Part shown: piece by piece, positions 1 through 10,990 of the stretch
How positions within the stretch are numbered: the stretch's first letter is position 1
Layout: each line of letters starts with the position of its first letter
NCBI RefSeq assembly: GCF_000224145.3
Contig: NC_020167.2
Location: 4,285,713-4,349,712, forward strand
Direction: 5' to 3'
DNA: 64,000 nt
Origin: Ciona intestinalis
Taxonomy: Eukaryota; Chordata; Ascidiacea; Phlebobranchia; Cionidae
Position numbers and translations under genes: made by a program
Notes under the pieces: generated by a model
Database searches by the model: none
Told to the model about the DNA's origin: nothing
The model's input: the letters and a program-made list of their open reading frames with translations, nothing else

Positions 1-3000
1 GCCAGGGCGACGGCGCCACCAACCCAAGTTCCAACAGCGTATCGCATCCGGAACGTTCGACCTCAGGTGTGGAAAAGCCGACGATTACAGCTTGGGACGC
101 CGGGTGGAATGTCTCTAATGCAATTCAGGTGATAAAGCGACTTTATAGTTTTTCTAAATCAAAGTACGGGCAGTAACTAGTGAATATATATAGTACAGTG
201 GGAGAAATGGGACACCTTTTATTCCCAGTTTTTTATTTCATTACGTAGTAAACAAAGAACATTAAAAAAGTTATATAACCGTTTCCTCACAACATCCATA
301 GACTGCTGTTGATTATTTCAAACACGATCAGCATATTTGGATATTACATGCTAAAAGTATCCCGTCTTTCCCACCCTATTATAATATGTGATCTGTTGGG
401 CGTGTTCAGTTCCGTCGTGGGAAAACGGATATTTCCGATTTTTTTCACGGGTTTATCACCAGCAATCTGGAATTACGTTTTTAAATAGAATGCCGCACCC
501 TTGCTTGGGAGGATTACGACATAAGAGCTGTTTATATTGACGTGTTTGAATAATGCTTCAGGATTTCCAAATCCATTTCTGCGATTGGGATATCTATAAT
601 TGTTAATAGCGAGGTGTGATGAAAGATCTGAAGACAATTTTGCGACCGATCTCAGATTACCACTTGGACCAGCTGTTCATTTTCGTTTTTTTTTCATTCT
701 CATATTGGATTTTAATTACATACTACCTCATAAATTTAAAGGGATTCCCAGCGGACCTTCGCGCTGCGTATACCCAAAATACTGATGCTGGAAGATTCAT
801 TAAATTTTGGCATTTATGGCTCCTTATAGCCGTTTTAATTAGCATACAAAGAATGTTTTAATGCATTAACCAATACTCGATCTGTATCAAGCAACTCGCA
901 GTGCTGTTCATTTCAACATTTGCATTTTTAAATGAAGTTTTTACGTAAACGAAAGTGTGCGTAACAAACATATCTTGCTTTCCAGGGAATGTTCGTTCTT
1001 GGGCTCCCATACGCAGTGTTGCACGGTGGTTATCTCGGTCTTATACTCATCATTGTGACAGCGGTGGTTTGCTGCTACACCGGCAACATCTTAATTGACT
1101 GTCTGTACGAAACCAGTCCTTCCGGAGAACGACTGCGGGTATAAATGCCAGTGTATAAATGATCTTCCAGTTCATGCCAACAAAGTATTCATAATGAAAT
1201 ACTTGTATTTGTCGCTAATAATTATATTAGGGAAGATAGAGCACCTATTCATTTTATTTTCTCGTCCTATTTGGTAGTGAACAAAGCACCTTCAAAGAAT
1301 TATAAAACCGTATCCTTACGACTCCCACACACTGTAATTAATTGTTTAAAACACGATCAGGATTCTTGCGTTACATGTGCTAAAGATGTCCCGTCTTCCC
1401 CCACCCTACTATATAAAAAGATGTATACTAAATTTACATTCACACCGATAATCTGATAATATCATAGGTGCGTTCCACCTACGTTGACTTGGCAGCTCAC
1501 TGTTGGGGAAAACATTTGGGTGGCTATCTAGTAAACGCAGCACAATTGATAGAATTATTGATGACGTGTGTTCTTTATGTCGTCGTTTCCGGTAACCTGA
1601 TGACAAATAGTTTTCCACATGGACCAATCAGAGAAGCAGGATGGTAATGACGTAACGAATTAATATCTGCCTGTGGATCGATAACGTGATTGGCGTTTAC
1701 ACCGTGTTTTCATAGGTCAGTGCTTGCTTGCCTCGTTCTATTCCCTTGTATATTTCTTCGTCACCTGAGGGCGGTATCGAGATTCAGCATGGGGTGTTCG
1801 GTCGCACAGATTGTGGTTCTTGGTATCACGATCGTTTATTGTATTACAAAGATCAACACCTGGGCTTGGAGTGAGGTATTTATTAATAAGTTGATGCATT
1901 AAACTCGCAGAAAATAACGATTACGTCATCAGATTACCATAAGCGTCGATATGAAACAGTTCCCGGTCTCCATCGGCGTTATCGTCTTCAGCTATACTTC
2001 ACAAATTTTTCTCCCGTCGTTAGAGGGCAGTATGGAGAACCGCGGAGACTTTCGTTCCATGTTAAGTTGGTCTTACGTGGCGTCGTGCGTCACGAAAGCG
2101 TCGTTCGCGCTCATATGTTTTTTAACATGGTCTAAGGATACGAAAGACGTGGTCACCGATAATCTACCTCCTACGTTGCGTGCAATGATAAATGTTCTGC
2201 TTGTGGTGAAAGCTTTACTTTCGTATCCACTGCCCTACTATCAAGCTATCGAGGTGATGGAACAAACAATGTTCACGGGCGCCACTGGTGGCTGGGGGTC
2301 CCTTTTTGGTACGAAACGTCACGCTTACGGCGAGTTTACCGATGACACGGAACCCATCGTACAAAGCACTAGTTTTAACACCGACGTCCCTTCATCACCG
2401 AGCAGCACGACCGACAACAGCGAAGACGGTTTGGAAGACAAGTCTACAACGAAGAACGTGATATTGGTAGGACTTTTTTACATAAACAAAAGTACTTAAC
2501 ACAAAATGGTAAATGGCTGTGTACTATTGTACTAGGTAGAATTGGTCATCCTTTAATCGTTGGATTTAATATAACGTTTTCTTCACGCAGACGCTGGAAG
2601 ATGATACGAACAAACAAAGTTCTTGTCCCTCCTGTTATTCGGCAACCGGTGATCTTCAAGTGTGGGCTCTAGTTCTGCGAGCGGGATTGGTACTTGGCAC
2701 ACTGCTTATGGGTGTATTTATCCCACATTTTGCCTTGCTAATGGGATTGACTGGTAGTCTTACTGGAACGTCACTTGCTTTTCTTTTCCCTTGCGCTTTC
2801 CATCTTCAAATAAAGTGGCGCGAGATGAAATGGCGAGAAATCGGGCTCGATGTTTTCATTTTTATCTCTGGGACCGTTTGTGGCATCACAGGAATCTACT
2901 TTTCCATTCAAGGCCTGTATGAGGTCTACAACCCGTCTCAAATCTCTAACGCTTTGGGGGCCGTAAACGGAACATCGAACGTCACACACACCGCTCTTAT

Positions 3001-3238
3001 AGCTCCCGGTTTCTTTCCAGAGTTTCCGCTTCAACCGGACTTAGACCTCCCGGCTTTCCCTGAGGAACCTTTTATCTCAGATAACTCGCCAACATCTGGA
3101 AACAAGAAGACAAATGACGACACGATGACGTACCTCGAGGAAAGTGACGTCATAGACCTGGTTCCACCTCCGCAATTACCAGACAGCGCCAAAACCAGTC
3201 GAACATCAGAAGCCCAGCACCTCCGGAAAAGAAGATGA
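1..3238 (+). CDS. SLC32A1: Vesicular inhibitory amino acid transporter (VGAT/VIAAT), 5' end outside window
   Basis: Loads GABA and glycine into synaptic vesicles using the proton gradient; polytopic member of the amino acid/auxin permease family. Exons: 1-128 (partial, frame from base 3), 986-1138, 1468-1643, 1716-1875, 1933-2466, 2591-3238 (TGA). All junctions are GT-AG and in phase. The spliced protein shows strongly VGAT-like stretches: [15 protein letters not shown] joined to [16 protein letters not shown], then [26 protein letters not shown] and [13 protein letters not shown]. About 598 residues are visible; the cytosolic N-terminal region lies left of the window. Two oddities against the vertebrate protein as I remember it: a long hydrophilic Ser/Thr/Asp-rich insertion between the segment ending [10 protein letters not shown] and the next helix, and a longer acidic C-terminal tail. 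Presence implies GABA/glycine neurons. Family call is very sure; exon ends are my own splice reading. Confidence 0.93.
193..382 (+). mobile_element. MITE-like element copy 1
   Basis: Inverted terminal repeats CAGTGGGAGAAATGGGACACC and its mirror at the other end (TCCCGTCTTTCCCACCCTA), flanked by TA-rich DNA. Core words TAGTAAACAAAGAACATT, TTATATAACCG and AACACGATCAG recur in all copies. Strand is given by the TAGTAAACAAAG word. Confidence 0.85.
1227..1413 (+). mobile_element. MITE-like element copy 2
   Basis: In VGAT intron 2. Left end diverged (GGGAAGATAGAGCACC), right end good (GTCCCGTCTTCCCCCACCCT). Core intact. Confidence 0.85.
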
Positions 3239-3302
3239 CCATATTTCGTATTCCTAGCACAGACCGAGCATCGAGCACTATAGTTAAAACGTTTGTCCCT
3301 TA

Positions 3303-3308
3303 TTTATT
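3303..3308 (-). terminator. Possible polyadenylation signal of NUP54
   Basis: TTTATT on the plus strand reads AATAAA on minus, about 350 bases past the NUP54 stop. If used, NUP54 and VGAT transcripts overlap at their 3' ends. No nearer canonical signal was seen. Confidence 0.35.
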
Positions 3309-3419
3309 AGAAGCTTCGTTGTACAAAAGCTTAATTTTAATGTCGTTCTCTTTGCCACATGCAGCTAGTAGAAGAAAAAATTGCGAATACAATTTAGACC
3401 AAGTTTTTGTGAAATACCG

Positions 3420-3425
3420 AATAAA
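3420..3425 (+). terminator. Polyadenylation signal of the VGAT gene
   Basis: AATAAA about 180 bases after the VGAT stop codon. It is the first canonical signal on this strand after the gene. Confidence 0.6.
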
Positions 3426-3659
3426 ACCCTGTTTTATCTCTTATTCATGATAAACCTGTTCACCATTAGTCTACTTTGTTACGATAATATTTATAAAGCA
3501 GTAAAAAGATAAACACTTAAAGAGAAAAGAGAGATTTGGCAGTGAATTGAATTGCTAATCATAATTAATAGAGTCCCTTGAACTGCAGTTTGATATCTTT
3601 CTTTCAGTTGGCACCTTCATTGGTTATGAACCTCTTCCCTCCTGTATTCCCCTCCATCA

Positions 3660-6600
3660 TCATCTGTAGATTGGGTAGTGGTTACTATGGTAACCATGAG
3701 AGGAAGAGGCATCATCCTCCTCAAGTGAGGATTCAATCGTCCTGAGATCTTTAAAGTCATCTTGGAGGATTTTGACCAAAGTTGAAATCCCCTCCTGCTG
3801 CATCCGGAGGTGGAGGCGGATCTCTTCCATCGATTCAGGATCAAGTTTGGATGTTGGTTGGGAAGAATAGGAAGGATGATGCATCCGGACTTGAGAGAGA
3901 AGTTCATTAAGACGGCCCTGAAAATTATTACAGAGTTAATTTTCCAACCTTTATAACTTGTGACAACAGTTTCCTGCCTTTAGTTTATACCAACAGAAAA
4001 AAGTCCTTTGTTAAAATTAACAAAATTCATACATTTCCCAAGAAACACACAACCTATAAAATACTAAGCTCCACATATTAGAGATATACTCACTCGGAAT
4101 TGGGTAGGAGCATTCAACTCGTTGAACATCGACTCAAGATGAACCCTCAGTTGTTCCTCTTCAGGTTGAATCGCATATCCAGCTTTGCGAATAATTTCTT
4201 GGTTGATCATCACCTGTTAAAGGAAGTTCTATCGATAAAAGAAGCTATAATAGGGTGGGGTAAGATGGGACACCTTTTCTCTCTATTTTCTTGTCCGATT
4301 TGGTAGTAAACATAGAACATTCGAAGAATGATAAAACCGTATCCTTAGACTCCCATAGACCGTTGTTATTTGTTTAAAACACGATCAGGATATTTGAACA
4401 GTATGTGCTAAAGGTGTCCCGTCTTCCCCCACCCTAATATAATACCAGATATTTGACTTGAAATGATATTAACAGTAACAAAAAAATTGTGAAGATTCTT
4501 TGTAAAAAAGTTGAAAATATAACTTGTTGGCAACATGAATATCTTAATGTAAACCAACCTTCAATACTCTGTGTGACAACTCAAGTAACTTTCTTTTATA
4601 TTGTTCAACTTTAGATTGTGTGCTGGCTTGTTGCTGTTGTACGTCATGTAATCCCTTGCTCAAAATCTAAAAGAAAATTCACAGGTTATACGTTTAAGTT
4701 TAAATTGTAAGAACATATGACAACGAACAAAGATAAACAAACTTTTGAGTTCGGACTTACAGATCGAAGTCAAATTTCACCCAATTAAAAAAGCTGTAGA
4801 ATTTAAATATAGACTAGAAAAATAATCAAATAATATTGTCACAATCTGCAGGCTACCATAAAAAGGCTGTGTAAACCAGATTTGGTATTTGTGCTATAGA
4901 AGTTATATGCCAAAAAGGAATAAAACAACTTATCACATCAAGTCTCATCTAATGTTGTTTAGCGATCAGAAATTATATTAAATATGTTAAAAATGATCGA
5001 AACTTGTTACATCAAGTTGTTCAGCCATCAAAAGTTATATAAAATATGCCAAAAGTGAATGAAACAAATTATCACATCAAGTCTCATCTGATGTTGTTTA
5101 GCCATCATCTCTTGAAGTCGTAATCGATTCCTAAGCTCACTAAACCCAATCATTGGAACGGGGATGAGGTTCTTGGTGTTTGGGTTGTCAAGTTTCGCTT
5201 GCTCCCATATCACTGGATCGATACCTGGATTTTGATGTCATGATTAAGTTTGTTTCGTAAAGAATCAACCGCAAGTAAAAAATTTAAATTTTGAATTGTT
5301 TGATAAAATCACAGTTTACAATAACTTCAATAAATGAATTTATTTATTTCATTATTTTTCATTTTTTTACAAATGAACGATTCCTATTTAAAGTGTAACG
5401 TTTTTTTCTTTGGTTATTACCAGGCATACTTTAAAGCTAGGAAATTGCTCTTCCAATAAACTTAATAGAAACAACATTTGTCCGCCATTTGGCAAGAAAT
5501 TCTTTTTTTTACCAAAACAGCAATTTTCAAGGTGTACAATTTCTACCTGAAGGGGGATTGACGAGGAGAGCTCTCACTTTGTCTTCACTCATAGCCATAC
5601 GCGGAACACAAGCTTCAACGAGGAGCTGTTGTTTCAGTTGTTGTTGAATATTTGTTTGTTGAAGAAACCGATGTAGCTCCGATGCAAGGACACGCCTCAC
5701 TGAGCCTATCGCGCTTGACTGCTCATTTACATAAATCGTAATTTCCGTCCTTAAAAGAAAAGTTAGGTATAGGATTTTTTTCTTTTGCGCCTTTTTATAC
5801 CAAATATTCCCAGCCTGGCTTATTTTCCACATTGTTAAGCTCTTAACCTGTTAACACAAAAGACGGCAGCCAATTCTGACATACACAAAAATTGACCTAA
5901 AAGTTGAGTATAAGAGCCTATTTTTACGAAAAAATATTAAAAAGTTGAGAATAAGAAACGTTACTTTTGACGAAAAAAATATTAAAACCCATATAAGGTG
6001 ACATAAAACCAACACTCACTTATTGTCTGGAATTTCTCTCATTGAGTCAATTTGAACTGAGATACTTTGATTAGAGCCAAGGATTTTATGAATAGCTTCT
6101 CTGATCTTCTCTTTACCAACTTCCTGCATTTCCTTCTCTTTCTTACCACACACAAGGGATATAAGACCATCCTCATCTTTTGCTGACGGCAAGCAACTGT
6201 ATCCAACAGCCTAAACAAAAGCAAGATATTAGTATTACAATCAGACCTTTAGCTCACAAATCACAAGTCCTATGAAGTGATCAACAAACGCATATTTTAT
6301 CAAACATGACAATTCAAAACCCTGTTAACTGTAATCAACAGCATTTAAAGTAATACAGCTAAAAGATGTTGTCTGTAGACATTAATTGGAGTTTGCATCC
6401 AGGTACTCATGAGATTGTTGCAGGAAGTTTTGGAATTTAAATGAAAAAAGCAAATTTTCCTGTCCAAAATTGCTTCAACTTGCCTTAAATCTGCAGAAAT
6501 GGTTCTGTGGCGTAAAGTCGACATGAGCCCCATCTTTTCTGTAGAAACCCCTCCCTGTTCCCCAGAAAGCTTGGATCTGATTCCACTTCGTCATGATTGC

Positions 6601-7734
6601 ATCTCGCTCATCACCAAACACTAGAGGGGCTGAGAGAGCAGTGGCAGTGGTGAGCAGAAGATTCACTGCATTATCTGTTAAATGAACCCTTTAAGCCTGT
6701 GTTTCATCATTTGGTGTCCAAATGTAAAAAAGCAGAGACAAATTCAAATTACCTTGTTGTGTTGGTTGGGCTGCAGGTTGTTGGTTTGTTTGGTTGAATC
6801 CACCCAACCCTCCAAACCCAGTGCTTGTGGTGGGTTTGGAAAGTCCAAAACCTACAAGTTTTCAGTTACAAGAAACAGCTTTGTATTAATTAGTTAATGG
6901 GTCTCACTTACCTGTTCCAAATGCTGAAGCAGTAGTAGTCGTGGTAGCTGGTTTACCAAAACCAGAAAATCCTGCCAATTTTGAAAAAGAAAAGTTAAAA
7001 CATATCACACAATTGCATAAAACAAATTTCTCAACTGACGAGAACACTTTTTTATTACTAGTCATATACCTGATGTTCCAGAACCAAATCCACTTGTGCT
7101 TGTTCCAAAACCTACTGGAATTTTTAAATTTAGCTGTATTGACTACAGTTACATTAAGTTTTAACATGGGCATTGCCACCCAACAGTGTTTATTTATAAC
7201 AGCAATAATATAGATCTATAAACCTGTAGTTGCACTCGTGGTTGTACTTCCAAAGTTAAATGCTGAAACTGTTTGCGATACAGCTGGTTTGCTTCCAAAT
7301 GAGAAACCTGAATGATGGGAAATTATGAAATTATCAAATGAAACTGTGGTTTCTGCATACATAACAAAGCAAAAGTTGATGTAACCTTCAGATGTAACAG
7401 CAACAAACGACCATTGGTAAAGTTAATCAATAATTAATTTGAAAAATGTGTTAGTGGAGTCAGTCTTGCATGCAAACAATCATTTATATTAATTAACTTT
7501 ATCCATTAAAATCGATCTATTTTTATAAAACAAGGACTAATATTGCGACTATATAACAAAATCTAAACCACATATTAAAACATGAAAACAAACTAACTGT
7601 TCACATGAACATATGTTTAAGTATACATATGGAGTTTTCTATTTCTCACCTGTACTTCCGCTTGCAGTGGACCCAAATAGTCCACCAGATGCAGAAGTTG
7701 TAGCTGGAGCACCAAAAGTAAACTTCCCAGCCAT
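3660..7734 (-). CDS. NUP54: Nucleoporin p54, FG-repeat subunit of the central channel
   Basis: Member of the NUP62-NUP58-NUP54 complex that forms the selective barrier of the nuclear pore. Twelve exons in transcript order: 7734-7650, 7307-7224, 7111-7070, 6971-6912, 6851-6753, 6674-6484, 6210-6020, 5749-5547, 5224-5076, 4666-4559, 4213-4094, 3917-3660. The product is about 529 residues (human 507). The first five exons encode the FG region (FGAP, GFGTSTSGFG, FGGLGGF). Exon 6 carries LSAPLVFGDERDAIMTKWNQ and FWGTGRGF, typical of NUP54; exon 9 has WEQAKLDNPNTKNLIPVPM; exons 10-12 are the coiled-coil part (EQYKRKLLELSHR, NELNAPTQF, GRLNELLSQVR). The junction after exon 6 uses a GC donor (AAG/GCAAGT). 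Start chosen at the only ATG leading into the FG exons. Confidence 0.95.
4249..4440 (+). mobile_element. MITE-like element copy 3
   Basis: In a NUP54 intron. TAGGGTGGGGTAAGATGGGA at left, GTCCCGTCTTCCCCCACCCT at right; full core. Confidence 0.9.
4901..5108. repeat. Three imperfect tandem copies of the 3' end of NUP54 exon 9 and its donor
   Basis: Copies at about 5033-5108 (true exon end plus donor), 4976-5032 (shortened) and 4901-4975. Shared words on the plus strand include ATCACATCAAGTCTCATCT and TGTTGTTTAGC. The downstream copies lie in the intron and the distal one keeps the CTTGAT/GTGATAA donor sequence, but it has an in-frame TAG, so use of it would truncate the protein. Confidence 0.8.
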
Positions 7735-7797
7735 ATTCAACACACAGTACTTGCAAACAATTGTTGTAAAAAGTACGAGTATGTCCAACTATTTTCT
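7735..7797 (-). promoter_or_regulatory. Candidate splice acceptor (cis or spliced-leader) before the NUP54 start codon
   Basis: On the minus strand a pyrimidine tract ending TTGTTTTTATTAG (AG at 7797-7796) lies about 61 bases before the NUP54 ATG. Tunicates add a spliced leader to many mRNAs and process operons this way. Whether this AG is used is inference. Confidence 0.35.
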
Positions 7798-8114
7798 AAT
7801 AAAAACAAGTTATGACAATGTAGTTGTACACAAGCGCACTTCAAAATTCAACTAGTGATCAAAGAAATGAATATCCCAAATTTTGTAAACAAACAAATAT
7901 ACCGGCATTAGTATTCTACAAAAAAAAATAGAAACTGTTCGATGACAAGATTTGGAATATGGTTGAAATAAAGTAAACATCTAATTCTTTATAAGAACAT
8001 CTGCTTTGAAGATAAAATAATAAGAAAATTTTCAGCTGTGGATTCCGCATTTTCTCATTTCCCTCTCGGACATTCATTCTGAATATTTTTCACCATTTCT
8101 AATATAGTAATATT

Positions 8115-8552
8115 TCAACATTGAAAACTTCGTTTGGTTTGGATATCCTCCAAGACTTGCTGAAGGTCCTCATCCTCAAATCTTCCTTCTAAACTTGGGA
8201 CAAGTGCCTTTGCTTCCTCTGCTGTCTCTGGACACAGATTTGCAAGTGATGCCAGTTCGAATTTATGAAGATCCTTTTGCAGCAACAAGCCTCTAACGCT
8301 CGTAATCGTTTCGCGGTTTTTGAATCGGCTGAACCGTTGCGTGTAGTTCAAAGTTTTCATAAAGACTTCTGAAAGTTCTTGCTCGTCATCTGCGTTTTCG
8401 TTTTGGGATTTTCGATGCTCCAGAAGCATGTGAACTTCTGAATTAAGCAAAGTCTCTGCGCTTTCGAACTCTTGTGGGAACTGCAACTGCGAAGAATCTT
8501 CTTCCTGCTCGGTAAGAACTGTGGATAACGCTTTTGTAGATGCGCTACTCAT
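8115..8552 (-). CDS. POLR2D: RNA polymerase II subunit RPB4
   Basis: Intronless 145-residue ORF. RPB4 pairs with RPB7 to form the stalk of RNA polymerase II, acting in initiation and mRNA export. The sequence has [54 protein letters not shown] and a C-terminal [10 protein letters not shown], nearly identical to the human subunit (142 residues). The first ATG is used; the N-terminal ~20 residues are variable, as is usual. It lies upstream of NUP54 on the same strand, 380 bases from stop to the next ATG, with no canonical AATAAA between them. Confidence 0.97.
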   Translation of the reverse strand: MSSASTKALSTVLTEQEEDSSQLQFPQEFESAETLLNSEVHMLLEHRKSQNENADDEQELSEVFMKTLNYTQRFSRFKNRETITSVRGLLLQKDLHKFELASLANLCPETAEEAKALVPSLEGRFEDEDLQQVLEDIQTKRSFQC

Positions 8553-10990
8553 TGTTCACAAACACAATTAAAGGGAGGTAATAAAAGACTAGGCTCTCAC
8601 ACTTTGTTTACAACGAAACTACAAATATCCGAAATCCACTGTGGGCGAATTGCCAAAGAGGATCTTATACAGCACTGCGTACTGTGTATATAAATTTCGA
8701 ACACACGCTATTTTATAAAGATTTTATTTCGTCATGCATCATCAAAGACATAGAATTATACTTTAGACATAGTAAATGACGAACAGGCCGAAGTTACATC
8801 TTACAATTTATCCGTGTGTTATAAAAATAATAAACAGACTATGCTGATCATAAAGTAACAAAGATAATAGCGGAACTGACAGACTGGACAAGCTAACAGC
8901 GGAAGTTTGAAACTTCAAAGGTAATCGGGTTGTTTTTGAAGTTATAAGAAAGCGGCATTGAGAGACGTCTTGGTGGCATATCTCCTTGTGAATAGTTGTG
9001 TGTAGCTAAAATTGAAAATGGTGTTCGTTAGTTCGTAGCTATTTCGTTTATGATTCAATTTCTATTTTGGTCCGTTGCGGAAGCAGTGTGACGGCAGACC
9101 TGAAGCAAAGCTGCTACAAAGCAAACGCGCATCGTTTGTTCATGGAACGAGGAAATAAGAAGATATAGTAAGTTGTCTTTACCAAGCAGCAGTAGGTACT
9201 TATGTAAAAGGTGGAAGAATTATCATCGTACTGTTCAGGGTATTGATTAACTGAGCAACGGTTTTGCTATTTGGTTCAATAATGTAAATACAAAAGGACA
9301 AATATAGTCATATAAACATATTAAACTTGTTTACATTACTTTAAAAAGAAGTGAAAGTGTGTCTTAACTGAAAGCACAGCTCAGTTTAATAAAGGCAGTA
9401 AAACAGTAAAACAAAATTTATGTTCATATTTGCCATACTACAGCTGATAGTGAATTGATAATATGAAGACACTATAAACCTATAGTCAGTTGACAAAACA
9501 CGTTGCGTGTTCTAGACCTTGGCCACAGCAATCATACGAGTTAGTAACCGTTGTTATACAGTTTTCTTTTCTGCCAGCTTTACCAGTCTCCCACATGAAG
9601 CAATAAGATCACGTGATTGTCATGGATCGTTGGCCGTAGGAAGGAAACGCGCGGGATTGCATTTTCAGCTATGATTCTTGCGTCACGAAACGCATTTTAT
9701 AATTAAAGCACATAATTAATGTTTCTCCTCATCATTTGCTGACACGAAACGTTTCTGATCAGATTCTGTCCGCGCATTATGTTCACTTAAATAGCTGTTG
9801 TGCGTTTGTGTAAGCGCTGCTTTATACACACGGAAACGGCTCGACTCGACGGCTTGATTGATAAAAGCGTTAATTTATTAGCTAACTTATCGTAGGCGTA
9901 CGCTGAGCCTTAGGTGTTGTTTAGTTTAAACAGACTTGCTGGAAATAGGCAACGGTTTCTACTAGCACAGTAGTCTAAGCAGCTTTATAACAGCGTAAAT
10001 TTTAGTAAATTCCCAGTTTTAGACGCGAGAACGCTTACGTAGGTTTACCACAGGAATGACGCATTTGTAATACGTCACTGGGCCACATTTGTATCGATTC
10101 TTACTCTGTTTAAACCCGCTTTGTGTTAAGCTCAGTTTCTACGTACTTTAGATTGGAGGCAAATTGTATAATTAGTATTGATTTAGGTTACATGTTTACT
10201 GTACGACCAGACTGTACGAATGTGTTTCATGTTCGCTCTCTCGATTAGAAAACGAAAGTGTTCTTAATGACGCAATGTGTGTATTGGCACATACGTCTCG
10301 CAATATTTATTTAAACATCAGTACATGGTATTCAGTTTTCATAATTATAATATCTCTTATAGCACTGCGTATACAGTGTTCCGCCAGCAGCCAGTCGGTT
10401 TAGGACAGGATATCAATGGCTTCTAATCTGCTTTCATCAGAAACACTGGATACAGAAGCCACAGCAATAACATCAGGCAAAGCTTGTTCTTATAGTTCTC
10501 ACAGCACTGCACAAAACGACAGTTTACTGTGATTTATTGATCGTAGGAAGAAGCAGTAAATATTCAAGTATATAGAGTGATTGTCAATTTGCTTAAAATG
10601 GAGAATTAACTTGGTCGATTCTTGGTAAAGCAGATTAAATATAGAATACAGTATCAGGACTTTTCGTGCTTTTAGGCAGTGGTTATGTTCGATAGTAGGC
10701 TATATAGTAGTTTCGTTGCCAAAACATGTCGCAAGAGAAATGCGTTCAGTAATATCATGTACTCGGCAACGAAGCGTGCTGATATATTGAGAAAAATAGT
10801 CTAAAGTAATAATTCGTGCTGTATTTTCATTAGGTCTAATGAACGGCTTGTGTTAGGCAGTTTATATCTTTCAATGAAAGCTTTAATTGTACATTTTTAG
10901 TGACTAGTCGTTTTTATATTGGGTAATATTTATGAATAACTTATAAGTATGAGCCGCAAGTAATACGGAACTCGGGATCTATAAAACAAC
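8553..10990. other. Intergenic region between POLR2D and ARAP starts (divergent promoters)
   Basis: The two flanking genes point away from each other, so both promoters should lie here. I see no convincing ORF, RNA gene or repeat copy. A non-coding first ARAP exon could be hidden here but cannot be identified by eye. Confidence 0.5.

Noticed and set aside
600-861. Two overlapping ORFs of 61 and 81 codons
   Set aside because: They lie in a VGAT intron, with no splice or homology support.
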